From assembly GCA_032622095.1 (NCBI GenBank), contig CP136061.1, forward strand, positions 8,772,447 through 8,836,446: DNA of 64,000 nt, given 5' to 3'. The DNA comes from Siphonodentalium dalli (lineage: Eukaryota > Mollusca > Scaphopoda > Gadilida > Siphonodentaliidae). This document shows positions 1 through 11,925 of the stretch, one piece after another. The position numbers and the translations under genes are program-made. Position 1 is the first letter of the stretch, and every line of letters begins with the position of its first letter. Below the pieces are notes generated by a model. The model did not search any database, was not told the DNA's origin, and saw only the letters and a program-made list of their open reading frames with translations.

Positions 1-387
1 TATTTTGAGACGTAGCGTACGAAATATAAACAGACGACAAACCGGAAGACAGAGGTCACCTGGTACTATTTCCTGTTTTATATCACAATTTATAGAATGG
101 GTTTATTAACTGGAATAAGGGTAGGATCATGTAATAAATCCTCTTCCTCCTCGGCTACAAACTTGCCCGATCGCCCACGGGTACATATATGACCCTCTTC
201 GTGGTCAGACAGCAAAAAGAGGTAGGGTCGGTCCCTGTTGTGTCTTTTCGTACCTGGCGGAACCGGCCGTAAGTTTGGGATCAATAATGGCGGGTCCGGT
301 CGAGCTACGGTTGTGGGGAATGGAACTTTGGCTTATGCAGGTATGTTCTGCACGACCATGCAAGGGCCATCTCGTTCGGAGTCCTGG

Positions 388-895
388 GTGGTATGGTCGG
401 GTGTGGTATGGTGCGGTCGGCTTTCAGTGGGACCCCAATAGACGCGGGAGTGGTCGGTGTGGTCTGCTACAGCCGGATACGGTCAGCTTTCCGCGGGACC
501 CGAATAGACGAGGGAATGGTTGGTGTGGTCGGGTGCGGTCAGGTGCGGTCGGCTTTCATTGGGACCCAATAGACGGGAGTGGTCTGTGAGGTCGGCTAAA
601 GTCGGGTGCGGTCGGCTTTCAGCGGGACCCCAGTATACGGGAATGGTCTGTGCGATCGGCTAAAGTCGGGTGTGATCGGCTTTCAGCGGGACCCCAATAG
701 ACGTGAATGGTCTGTGCGGTCGGCTAAATTCGGGTGCGGTCGGCTTTCAGCAGGAACCTATTAGTTGCGGGAATGGTTGGTGAGGTCGGGTGCTGTCGGC
801 TTTCAGCGAGACCTTAATAGATGCGGGAATGGTCGGTGCGGTCGGGGGGGGGTCGGGGGCATTCGGCATTCAACGGGACCCCAATAGACACATTA
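388..895. repeat. GC-rich minisatellite, ~64-bp unit, about 8 copies
   Basis: The phrase GGTCGGCTTTCAGCGGGACC recurs near 415, 481, 547, 611, 675, 738, 797 and 858, so the unit is about 59-66 bp and the copies are diverged. Each unit also carries a form of CCCAATAGACG and GGAATGGTC. The short plus-strand reading frames here follow from the repeat and show no protein family features. The array is much richer in G than its surroundings. Confidence 0.85.
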
Positions 896-1791
896 ATGCT
901 GTCATGTATTTGATTTTGTACATCGGTTTATACACTGAGCCTCTCGTATATATAAAGCTATATGTCATACCGTATACATACATATATAGTATGTGATCCA
1001 GAGCATATCTAATAACATCAAACGTCGATCTAAAGCTGTGGACAGGGATCGGTGACTTTCACGGTAGAGTAGATACATGACGCCCAGCAGGGGCCCTGAA
1101 CTCCGGTCCCTCGGATGAACTGTCATTTCATTAGATGTCCATATACGCTGGCGGAGGCTTGTTGGTTTCGTCGATTGGTATATTATATCACCTGTTTGTC
1201 CCACTGGAGTTATGGGTTCCTTAATATGGTGCTTTCTTCTGGCTCTTTGTTCTAATATCGATCATGGTGAGTTGCCGTTGTATTCATTTCATACACATAT
1301 AGAATGCACCCATAGTAGCCGAGAATACCACATTTTCACCACGAGCGGGGTAACGTTGCAAGAGCTATACTCTGACCTTCACCCCAATTGGCATTCACGT
1401 TATATTCAACTAATTGACGGATCTCTTTCGGGTGGTTTTTAAGACACCAAAGTGGGCGGAATATCTTGATATATAAGTGAAATTGCACATACGGGTGGTG
1501 GAGTCGATTTGTGAGTATAGATGCGCGCTATACGAGTATACCGTTAACTGAGGTCAAGGTCAGAGTATAGCTCTTGCGACGTCGCCCCGCTTCCCTCACG
1601 GAGAGACACAAACACGACGGTATAAGGAATGTGCGTCACGCTATTTTGCTAACTACGATGTAGTTCTACTATGGGTATAAACGTTTAACACACGAAATCA
1701 CGTTTGAAACTTTACACCCACAGAAGAAATATATTGAATATAACGTGAATGCCAATTGGGGTGAAAATACATTGATACCTTAATTGCCTAA

Positions 1792-1794
<3 letters not shown>
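896..1794. other. Unassigned sequence with a rearranged inverted repeat
   Basis: No gene seen. The stretch 1344-1408 has two blocks (GCAAGAGCTATACTCTGACC and CACCCCAATTGGCATTCACG) that both recur in inverse orientation, at about 1551-1592 and 1733-1766. The order of the two blocks is swapped relative to a simple inverted repeat. I do not recognise the element. Confidence 0.5.
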
Positions 1795-1822
<28 letters not shown>

Positions 1823-1870
1823 ATATATTGCCTAATATAGCTATATATATATGTATATATGTATATATAT
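1795..1870. repeat. TA/TATG-rich microsatellite
   Basis: Two runs of alternating TA with TATGTA interruptions are separated by TTGCCTAATATAGC, which also precedes the first run in part. This is a simple repeat. Confidence 0.85.
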
Positions 1871-2154
1871 ACCATGTGGTTGAATTGAGTATTGTAACAA
1901 TCACTTATAATTAACAGACCTTTCAAAAGTACCGTATTAATTGTGCGAGGCATTATTCAAACATCATAGGGTAGCTTCATTGGTGATGGTGACGTGTTGC
2001 ACAAATTCGCCCATTTCGGAGACATGATGGCAAGACTTTCCAAACATTTGAAAGTACGAAGAAATTTTGTGGATGGCAGATTAGCCGGAATGCGAAACTA
2101 CAAATTGTCTTTGTCCAGTAATTTTTGTACAGTTTTCAAGCAAATGTATCAAAT

Positions 2155-2225
2155 AAATGTTATGTTATATGTATACTGGTCCCATATACTCATTAAATGT
2201 TATGTTATATGTATACTGGTCCCAT
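2155..2225. repeat. 40-bp direct duplication
   Basis: AAATGTTATGTTATATGTAT followed by ACTGGTCCCAT occurs at 2155 and again at 2195. It is a simple two-copy tandem duplication. Confidence 0.85.
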
Positions 2226-3078
2226 GAACTCATTGAAGTTATCGTATAGTCACCAGTCAGTGAGTGGTTTGATTTTATGCCCCGTATCAATATAATTGTT
2301 TACACGATCATGTGCGCCACGCGTTGCCCAATCTACTATCCGTGAATTAATTTGATTACGTCTTGTACACGGATATTCGTAATTTATTTTGTGACTCCAG
2401 CCATAAAAGAAATTTATATCAAATTATTAACTTTGATTTAAATATAACCTGATCGTTTACAGAATACATCTTCGACTCACCTTACTCAAATTACTCATTT
2501 TTCTATATGATATCGATATTAGATCGTTGTTATTACCGGGAATTTATTAAAAAGTGCGTACAGTACCCCTTTAAGTTACATTAAATTAAAGTATTATGAG
2601 ATTATGTAGCAATTCAACATATCTCGCACAAATACGCACATAATCGAACTTAATGTGAAATAAGTACATAATGTGATCATTTGATTCTGAGATAAGCAGA
2701 TAATGGAGTCATATCCGTTATTTCGTTATATTTACATACTAAGTGTAATTATCACTAAATCCAGCATTCCTATCGGTCGGCGCCCACGTGACTAGTTGCA
2801 ATTATTTCTCGGTGAACGCGCAACAGGTCATAACTGCAGCCCCATAATTACATCGACGCGTCATCGGTTTCGGAAAGAAGAACGCGTAATGTTTTGGCGC
2901 ATTTGGACTCGCGCAGGATTGACTTAATAAATCATCATGTTTCAATATAAAGAGCCTCGTTGTTCCTGTTAACTTTGCCAAGGGCGCTATGGGATATTTT
3001 GGGCTGGTGTTGTCACGATACACTTTTCGATTTAAATACATTTACAAAAGTGGCTTTTTCGCTAAATGTATATAAATA
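2226..3078. other. Unassigned intergenic sequence
   Basis: No exon or gene supported. GTACAGTACCCCTTTAA near 2558-2575 resembles the ends of TTAA-flanked MITEs (compare GTACAGTATCCCTTTAA near 29,892), but no partner end was located. The 79-aa minus-strand frame at 2802-3041 shows no recognisable features. Confidence 0.4.
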
Positions 3079-3213
3079 TAAGGATTAACTGTCATGTGAA
3101 CTGTTTTTATGGAGATGTAACCGTGAGGTAAGTGGTCATAACTTGTGTAAAACCCTACCACTCACCTCGCGGTTACATCTCCATAAAAACAGTCGACATG
3201 ACAGTTAATCCTT
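3079..3213. repeat. Foldback (hairpin) element
   Basis: The left arm (AAGGATTAACTGTCATG, then CTGTTTTTATGGAGATGTAA) and the right arm are reverse complements over about 55 bp, with a short central spacer near 3140-3155. This is the layout of a palindromic MITE. No clear target duplication was seen. Confidence 0.85.
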
Positions 3214-4127
3214 ATTTATGCACTGTGTAGAAACTGTTACATCGGAAGTCGTTCTATCGCCGATATTGTGATGGTTCTTGACTGATTTGTTGCGGTTCCT
3301 TATGATTAAAAATAATCATTTCGGGAAAAAATTGCGCATAATTATATGCAGTATGCTTTCCTGAATTAACAGAGGCTGCAGAAGTGCCGTTTTGTCGACA
3401 CCTGAACTCTAGATCACAATTAACACGGAATTAACGCGTAAATATCAACATGTTATCACTGTAAACGCAATTCTTTTGTTTTCTGATGGCGGATATAATA
3501 TGAAACTCATTCTGAAGACGAGCACTGAATATAAAGTATACCCGTGTTATTCTTCTGTAAAATAGCTGAGAAAATATCCCGATAGGGGTTGATAATTTGG
3601 AACAGTAGCCTTGTAATCAACACGTGTGCGTGTTACGGTTCTATTTCAAGCCAATCATGGCTGTAATGGTTCTATACATGATATTTATTCGAAAGATTTC
3701 TGCACATTTACTGCACAGAATATCCGCGTTTGTGACATCTTCGTCTGCGACGTTGACATCTATCTGGACCGACAGTGGTCCCTCCATATCGCGCGGATAT
3801 TGAGAACGTCACTGATTTTTTAAATTCTGTTCAATCCTATGCTTCATTGACAGATTAAACTATATACCGGCATTTGTTTTGGCAGCGTGGAAGCCCAGGA
3901 ACTATACTATAATTTGAGTGAGCAAAAGCAAAAACACTATTGAAAAACATCGCAAAAAGATATTAAATGGTTTGATCTGGGAAAGCTGATTGACAGGGGG
4001 TGGATAAATACTCCTGCTTCATATGGACACACACATACGTTGTTCGTTGTCTGTTTTACGATGAGAAACAAACATATCCCCATAAATATACGTGAAAGAG
4101 AATTTCCCATGTGCTCGCGTTTGGCGA

Positions 4128-4277
4128 CAGCACGTGCACGGGGGTGAACTTTGACCAAACAACATTCAATTCCTATCTAATCATCGGGGCCGACTTCTCT
4201 CACAGCACGTGCACGGGGGTGAACTTTGATCAAACAACATTCAATTCCTATCTAATCATCGGGGCCGACTTCTCTCA
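4128..4277. repeat. 75-bp tandem duplication, two copies
   Basis: The block beginning CAGCACGTGCACGGGGGTGA at 4128 repeats at 4203 with a single visible substitution. The period is 75 bp. The 77-aa frame across it is explained by the duplication. Confidence 0.9.
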
Positions 4278-4344
4278 GGTCGACTTCGCATATGGGGTCG
4301 ACATCACATGGACCCGTCTTCACTTGTACTCTTTTGACAAATAG

Positions 4345-5649
4345 TCACATGATTTTGCAAAAATTTCCATTGGCTGATTGAGTCACTTTTAAAGTTTTAG
4401 TACTGGTACCCCTATTTACATTCCGGAATATCCCTGAGGATGCGTGACTACTCACGCCCAAGACCAGTTCCCCCGGGGGTGATCTTGCATGTTCGGGGCG
4501 ACTATAGTAAGTCCAAGGCGGGTGACCAAATAATTTTTTGCTTTCAATTCATCCAATTTTTATTTTATTTGATATTATAAAAGATAGCCTTTACTAGTAT
4601 AAAACAGTTATTCCCTTCCACAGGCGAGTTGATACAATTAATTGCGTGATTGGTTGAAATCAGGTACATCATAACATGAATCTGAGTGGGCATGCCCTCA
4701 CTATCTAGAGGCTTAGAAGTTACAGCAAACCCTGAGTGATTGCCGGTCAGATTTTCGGGAACAACAGAACAAGTGCGATATTAAAAGAAATAACGAATTC
4801 AAACACCTAACCTATATCATCAGCATCCAGCAAGCGGATGCCCAACATAAACTTCATATATTGCGTAATCAGAACATTGTATGGGTGTCAACGAATATTT
4901 AACGTCTTATTTGTTTGGCTTTTTGCTGATTAAAATGCGTCTACGAAAATAGACAACATAAATTACAAGACACTCTATATATCCCATCTACGCTCACGTT
5001 TTCCGAAGTCCAGCGCTATGAAATTTCGTTATAGTTATCCGGCTATTGACTCGTGGCAATGTTGGGCCTGCAAAAAGCGTTATTTTTTCAAAGTATCTGT
5101 CGAGTTTGTGAATTTTGATAGGCGTAACACAGGTTATTGATTAAGCATAGGAAGGTAGTGTAATTCATCTAAATTGACTATGACAAGTGGTGCAAATTTT
5201 AACTTAATGCATATTTTGTTGTGTTTATATTTTGTTAATTTCACGACATGGTCAGTTTGAACCATTATCCTGCCAAATATTAGCCATAGTATTACCCGTA
5301 GAGAACCGATTAAATGGGGAGAGAACCGACTCGATCATGTGAGAACCCAAAACAAATATCAAAATTCGCGGTTTTCGTCGTTGTTATGACTCGCACAATG
5401 AAATTGTCGTTATTATTACGCTCATTTGGGGCAACCGATTGCCTCAAATTATATGTTAGAGAAGCTTGACTGGCTTCATGTCGACGCTGGACGGATAGTC
5501 AGTGTATCACCCGTTCTGCTTCGGACAACACGGTATTACAGGAGGTCGGATGGCCATCACTCAATAAACGACGTCAACTACATAAACTGCAGGCTCTATA
5601 TAAAATAATCAATAATCTAGCCCCCTCTTAGCTAGCCAATACACTTCCC
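4345..5649. other. Unassigned sequence
   Basis: No gene, RNA or clear repeat boundary was identified. From about 5420 the sequence probably becomes decayed retrotransposon coding sequence, because the downstream 5.65-6.07 kb stretch is recognisably the end of one. Confidence 0.35.
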
Positions 5650-6692
5650 CCAGATCACACGAGGTTGCAGATTATAATTGGAGACGCCCGGTAAATTTTA
5701 CTCATACTATTGCAATACTGAACACTTCAAACAGTCTTTTTTTCCAGCGATGGTGTTAGAATGGAATAAGCTTCCCAAAGTAATCACCGATGCTGATCAA
5801 TCTTCTACCTTTAAAACCAACTTGTATCATATAGATCCCACAATCAGCCCCCCCCCCTCTACATTTCTATGCTGGACGCAGAAAATACAACATTTTTCAT
5901 TGTCGCATACGTAATTTTTGCAGTGAACTCCGATGTGATATGTTCACTAGTTATATCGCTGACAGCCCCGCATGCTCATGTGGAAATCGATCTGAAGACG
6001 CCTATCACTATTTCTTCATGTGCCCATTGTACCAACGTGAGCGCTCAGTCTCTTTGAGAAACTAGCCCGCGAAAATCTCAAAGTAAGCCATATTTCAGAA
6101 CTCATGTGTGGAATACCTTATCTCTCGTCCCAACAAAATATGAAACTATTTTCCATCACACAGCAATATATTGCAGCGACTAAGCGTTTTGACCCCTAAT
6201 GATTATATTTATCTTATTTGCGAATCTATACTTGCTTCCGGATTTTCAACTTTTACCTCACAAGTGGACAAACCTCCCATTCAAACATCTCATTCTGATT
6301 TATCATCTGTATTGCCTTCCAGAGCACAACAATTACAAAATAGAGAACGAATCAAGTGTACCATTATATTTTACAACCAACATAAAAGTACTTAGAATAG
6401 ATAATATATTGGCACTTGTCAATCATTCTAACATTAATAAAGTAGTGACATTCTTCAAATACAAATTTTCTCACAGATAAGAAGCAATCTCATGTTGGAT
6501 CATCTCTGGAAGGCGCTACACACTATATCTCCCATAACTTCTCACCATGTAAATAAGTTTGTACCGTCATCTTGATCACATGTGTGTTACAATATTGTAT
6601 TAGGAGAGGGGCTTCAAAAGATGCAAAAACTTGTGCCCCAATCAATCCATTTTGTATATTTTGCAAATAAAATATGTTTCAAGTCAAGTCAA
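5650..6692 (+). pseudogene. Non-LTR retrotransposon 3' end: RT C-terminus and 3' UTR (decayed)
   Basis: Two frames carry the hallmarks of the C-terminal region of jockey/CR1-like ORF2 proteins. About 5678-5850 encodes FKQSFFPAMVLEWNKLP, the SFFP...WN.LP signature. In another frame, about 5896-6067 encodes a zinc-knuckle-like C-x-C-x8-H-x4-C (ACSCG...EDAYHYFFMC) and then a stop. Frameshifts separate them, so the copy is dead. The following 3' UTR aligns by eye with the minus-strand copy at 48,471-49,305. Both end at TATGTTTCAAGTCA, and this copy has AAGTCAAGTCAA, which looks like a short tail repeat. The 3' UTR here has one unit of the block that is expanded to about eight units in the other copy. 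Confidence 0.75.
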
Positions 6693-7221
6693 CCGATTGT
6701 GAGAGGAATGGAAAAAGTAATCGAATTATCAGCTAGATGGCTCAAATATTCCGTTTTAATTGTCAAAAAGTCGCGAAAATGTATAATCTCGATCATAATG
6801 AACCGTCATAGATGAAACAAGAACCATCACAAATCGGCGATAGAACGACTTCCGATGTAACAGTTCCTACACAGTGGTTTTATGGCGCGGACCACAGTTA
6901 AAACACATCTTAAAGCACGTACACATGGAAATTTTCCACACATACTCTGCTTAGAATCGTCATATTATGAGTTGATAGCGTGACTAAAACGCTCTTTTTT
7001 TAAGCACATTATTGACTTAAAATGAGGCAATTCTAAGCAGATTATCTACCCAAAACAAGTTCAATTATAAGCAGATTTTCGGGAGAACAGGCTGAGCAAT
7101 GGCTTAAATTAGCACAATGCGGTGAGGGTTCTTGAAATAGAATAGCCACTCCCTTCCAATTCCTTGGTATAATCTTGAATTGGTAAATAATATTCGATAT
7201 ATACATGTTATCGCTGCAGTG
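6693..7221. other. Unassigned sequence
   Basis: Apart from the inverted-repeat arm at 6818-6876, no gene or repeat was recognised. Confidence 0.4.
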
Positions 7222-7347
7222 AATTGATCTGTGCTAGGTATCACGTCGAGTTGAATATCGCTGGATCAAACGAGCAGCCGTATGCGTCGAGTTTGATCCA
7301 GCGATCCGACCTCTTCAAGGCGACGTGATCAGAAGCCTAGATCAATT
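7222..7347. repeat. Foldback element
   Basis: The outer arms AATTGATCT..CTAGG and CCTAG..ATCAATT pair, and the inner arms TCGCTGGATCAAAC and GTTTGATCCAGCGA pair, giving an interrupted hairpin. Confidence 0.8.
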
Positions 7348-7400
7348 AAGAAAAACGATAGTCATATAATAAAATATAATAAATAATGCACGTCTTATCG

Positions 7401-7472
7401 TTGACTATGCCAAAATAGTGGTCAGCCCGCGTGGACTATTCCTCCCCTCGGACCACTATTTTGGCATAATCA
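7401..7472. repeat. Short foldback element
   Basis: TGACTATGCCAAAATAGTGG and its inverse copy (CCACTATTTTGGCATAATCA) flank a ~26-bp GC-rich loop. Confidence 0.85.
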
Positions 7473-7815
7473 ATTCCAAGCCATGCAATCTATAAAATGT
7501 TTTTAATGAACAAATTTCCAAGACACATATTTTAAATTAATTTTGTGAACATTTGTCATTGCTCCTGGAGGTAGTATGAACGATAAAGTGAGTCCAAGTC
7601 GATTTATTCAGTTCATAGACCCGTATGTATAGTTTCTAATTAAGTTCTTTTTAACTCTACTTCGGCTTACTTGTGCAATTGGGTTATTTATAAATAGACA
7701 GCTATTTATACATGCATACCAGCGCATTATCATTTCACTGGATGATATTTTGGATGGCCCTAGCATTGAACAAATATCCCCCTGCAATTTACAACCACGA
7801 TCCTGCATGTATCAA

Positions 7816-9808
7816 TCAAAGTCACCCGGCGCACCAAAATACACGTATACAAAGTCACCTGGCGCACCAAAATACACGTATACAAAGTCACCCGGCGCAC
7901 CAAAATACATGTGTACAAAGTCACCTGGCGCACCAAAATACATGTATACAAAGTCACCTGGCGCACCAAAATACACGTATACAAAGTCACCCGGCGCACC
8001 AAAATACATGTATACAAAGTCACCTGGCGCACCAAAATACACGTATACTTAGTCACCTGGCGCACCAAAATACACGTATACAAAGTCAACTGGCGCACCA
8101 AAATACACGTATACAAAGTCACCTGGCGCACCAAAATACACGTATACTTAGTCACCTGGCGCACCAAAATACACGTATACAAAGTCACCCGGCGCACCAA
8201 AATACACGTATACAAAGTCACCCGGCGCACCAAAATACACGTATACAAAGTCACCCGGCGCACCAAAATACATGTATACAAAGTCAACTGGCGCACCAAA
8301 ATACACGTATACAAAGTCACCTGGCGCACCCAAATACACGTATACAAAGTCAAAATACACGTATACAAAGTCACCTGGCGCACCAAAATACACGTATACA
8401 AAGTCACCTGGCGCACCAAAATACACGTATACAAAGTCACCTGGCGCAACAAAATACACGTATACAAAGTCACCTGGCGCACCAAAATACACGTATACAA
8501 AGTCACCTGGCGCAACAAAATACACGTATACAAAGTCACCTGGCGCACCAAAATACACGTATACAAAGTCACCTGGCGCACCAAAATACACGTATACAAA
8601 GTCACCTGGCGCACCAAAATACACGTATACAAAGTCAAAATACACGTATACAAAGTCACCCGGCGCACCAAAATACACGTATACAAAGTCACCTGGCGCA
8701 CCAAAATACACGTATACAAAGTCACCTGGCGCACCAAAATACACGTATACAAAGTCACCTGGCGCACCAAAATACACGTATACAAAGTCACCTGGCGCAA
8801 CAAAATACACGTATACAAAGTCACCTGGCGCACCAAAATACACGTATACAAAGTCACCTGGCGCAACAAAATACACGTATACAAAGTCTCCTGGCGCACC
8901 AAAATACACGTATACAAAGTCACCTGGCGCAACAAAATACACGTATACAAAGTCACCTGGCGCACCAAAATACACGTATACAAAGTCAAAATACACGTAT
9001 ACAAAGTCACCCGGCGCACCAAAATACACGTATACAAAGTCACCTGGCGCACCAAAATACACGTATACAAAGTCACCTGGCGCACCAAAATACACGTATA
9101 CAAAGTCACCTGGCGCAACAAAATACACGTATACAAAGTCACCTGGCGCACCAAAATACACGTATACAAAGTCACCTGGCGCAACAAAATACACGTATAC
9201 AAAGACACCTGGCGCACCAAAATACACGTATACAAAGTCACCTGGCGCACCAAAATACACGTATACAAAGTCACCTGGCGCACCAAAATACACGTATACA
9301 AAGTCACCTGGCGCACCAAAATACACGTATACAAAGTCAAAATACACGTATACAAAGTCAACTGGCGCACCAAAATACACGTATACAAAGTCAAAATACA
9401 CGTATACAAAGTCACCTGGTGCACCAAAATACACGTATACAAAGTCACCTGGCGCACCAGAATACACGTATACAAAGTCACCTGGCGCACCAAAATACAC
9501 GTATACAAAGTCACCTGGCGCACCAAAATACACGTATACAAAGTCACCTGGCGCACCAAAATACACGTATACAAAGTCACCTGGCGCACCAAAATACACG
9601 TATACAAAGTCACCTGGCGCACCAAAATACACGTATACAAAGTCACCTGGCGCACCAAAATACACGTATACAAAGTCACCCGGCGCACCAAAATACACGT
9701 ATACAAAGTCACCTGGCGCACCAAAATACACGTATACAAAGTCACCCGGCGCACCAAAATACACGTATACAAAGTCACCCGGCGCACCAAATACACGTAT
9801 ACAAAGTC
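7816..9808. repeat. 33-bp satellite, ~60 units, with 351-bp higher-order repeat
   Basis: The unit is AAAATACACGTATACAAAGT followed by CACCTGGCGCACC (33 bp). A 21-bp short unit lacking the ACCTGGCGCACC block appears near 8351, 8636, 8987, 9338 and 9392. Successive short units at 8636, 8987 and 9338 are exactly 351 bp apart (ten full units plus one short). CACC/CAAC variants recur in the same order, so this is a higher-order repeat. Because 33 and 21 are multiples of 3, several frames stay open on both strands (up to 748 codons). Those frames are not evidence of coding. Confidence 0.97.
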
Positions 9809-9886
9809 ACAATATTCGCTTTTTAAGTTTTCCCCATATAGAAATAGGCCCATGCACACTCGAACTACCATTTTACGATATATAAA

Positions 9887-9962
9887 ATTGTATATAAGTA
9901 TAATTATGTCCCAGAATGATGCATTGTATATAAGTATAATTATGTCCCAGAATGATGCATTG
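9887..9962. repeat. 36-bp tandem duplication
   Basis: ATTGTATATAAGTATAATTA and the following TGTCCCAGAATGATGC occur twice, offset by 36 bp (attg at 9887 and 9923). Confidence 0.85.
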
Positions 9963-10275
9963 CAGTCATGAAAAATACAAATTCGAAGAAGATGTTTGGG
10001 TTCCAAACAAAGACAGCCAATTGCATGGCATGGAACAGCAAATATCGTTTCATGTTAGTCTATATTCTTGATATGGTAGAAACAAAAACTGTTTATTTCA
10101 CGTCTGTAAACAGCTGGAAATGGGCTCTGATCATGGTAAGTATTTCTCGGAGATATGATGACTGTTTATATAAATGTATATATAAATATTTAGTGTACCA
10201 ATCCTCCCGATCCGCATAGAATTATCAGATATAAATACAAAATGACGGATATTTTAACATCTATATACACTTAAA

Positions 10276-10515
10276 GGGATGTGAAACACTCCGATATGGT
10301 GATCAAACACTCCGATATGGTGATCAAACACTCCGATATGGTGATCAAAGATAAATGGAGAATAATAGTGGTGATAAAACACTCCGATATGGTGATAAAA
10401 CACTCCAATATGGTGGTCAAAGATCAATGGAGAATAATAGTGGTGATAAAACACTCCGATATGGTGATAAAACACTCCGATGTGGTGATCAAAGATAAAT
10501 GGAGAATAATAGTGT
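10276..10515. repeat. 21-bp minisatellite with ~70-80 bp higher-order unit
   Basis: The base unit is CACTCCGATATGGTGATCAAA. A spacer containing GATAAATGGAGAATAATAGT interrupts it three times (near 10,349, 10,430 and 10,493), giving a compound repeat. Confidence 0.9.
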
Positions 10516-10984
10516 TCAAAGTACTAATTTTTACAAATATTATATCAAAATTGACAACACACACCGTCATTCTTATATATTAATTAAATGCAGTGACTCT
10601 TGATGGCGAAATCGTTTTCGTTAGTTTATCGCCGATAGATGCGTCCCGAATCGAGTAGTAGATATTTACAAGTGAGCGTAGTTCAGACGATGTTTTCTAT
10701 GGAGTGGTACGGTCGATTTGCTTGAGATTTTCGGAGATGTTAGTAGAATGTTACATTCCTCCAGATGGCATAGCGCCTGGATACTAAGTGATCAGTTTCA
10801 CGTATGCTCCAAACAAGTACATAATATGTATTTAAGTGTTTAAAGTATAAGTCCATCCAGCCAACCTTTACGTTATCCACATCTTGATGCTGAACTGATC
10901 ACGGGCACAGCATTCTGACATGTATTACTCTAATAATTGTAACCTCATCCATAGTCCCGTCATGGTATATGTATACGTGATAAT
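10516..10984. other. Unassigned sequence
   Basis: No gene or repeat recognised. Confidence 0.4.
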
Positions 10985-11806
10985 GAAACCTATGGTCAAG
11001 TTTCTCAAGAATCATTGTATAATGCTTGCCGTTAGCTATGATCAACGGCAAGTATACAATAATCTTGAGATACTTGAACATAGCTAACGGCAAGCATTAT
11101 ACAATGAATCTTGAGATACTTGACCATAGTTAACGGCAAGCATTTTACAATGGATCTTGATAAACTTGACCATAGCTAACATCAAGCATTATACAATTCT
11201 TAAGATACCTGACCATAGCTAACGGCAAGTATTTTACAATGAATCTTGAGATACTTGACCATAGCTAACGGCAAGCATTTTACAATGAATCTTGAGACAC
11301 TTGACCATAGCTAACGGCAAGCATTATACAATGAATATTGAGATACTTGACCATATTTAACGGCAAGCATTATACAATGAATCTTGAGATACTTGACCAT
11401 AGTTAACGGCAAGCATGTTACAATGGATCTTGATAAACTTGACCATAGCTAACATCAAGCATTATACAATTCTTAAGATACCTGACCATAGCTAACGGCA
11501 AGTATTTTACAATGAATCTTGAGATACTTGACCATAGCTAACGGCAAGCATTTTACAATGAATCTTGAGACACTTGACCATATCTAACGGCAAGCATTAT
11601 ACAATGAATATTGAGATACTTGACCATATTTAACGGCAAGAATTTTACAATGAATCTTGATATACTTGACCATACCTAACGGCAAGCATTATACAATTCT
11701 TGAGATATTTGACCATAGCTAACGGCAAGCATTTTACAATGAATCTTGAGATAATTTACCATAGCTAACGGCAAGCATTATACAATTCTTGAGATACTTG
11801 ACCATA
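10985..11806. repeat. 46-bp satellite array, left part
   Basis: The unit is TTGACCATAGCTAACGGCAA followed by GCATTTTACAATGAATCTTGAGATAC (46 bp). A 42-bp variant lacks one GAAT. A block of about six units is itself duplicated with an offset of 273 bp (the TGGATCTTGATAAACTTG variant at 11,151 and 11,424). The outer edge (10,985-11,035) is an inverted monomer. The array stops at ...CTTGACCATA where the 16.6-kb element begins. Confidence 0.92.
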
Positions 11807-11925
11807 CCCATATAAAAATGTACCTGGGTAAATCCACCTAGGTTTTTTGGGCCGAAACCCAGGTAAATCTATCTACCAACATATATACACCAACCATCAA
11901 GACCCCCTGAAACCTGGGTTTTACC

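Larger units (their letters stand above)
3221..6876. mobile_element. Possible DNA transposon bounded by ~60-bp inverted repeats
   Basis: The 60 bp from CACTGTGTAG at 3221 to about 3280 recur, inverted and nearly identical, at 6818-6876. If these are terminal inverted repeats, the element is 3.66 kb and encloses a decayed retrotransposon end. The outer 8 bp (TATTTATG on the left, GTTTTATG on the right) agree at 6 of 8 positions, which would suit a decayed 8-bp hAT-type target duplication. No transposase is visible, and the superfamily is a guess. Confidence 0.45.

Noticed and set aside
7712-10006. Frames of 500-750 codons on both strands over the 33-bp satellite
   Set aside because: The period is divisible by 3 and the unit lacks stops in several frames, so open frames are automatic. 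The peptides are plain repeats with no flanking gene structure.
10254-10583. Frames repeating KHSDMVI / HHIGVFY
   Set aside because: Explained by the 21-bp minisatellite.
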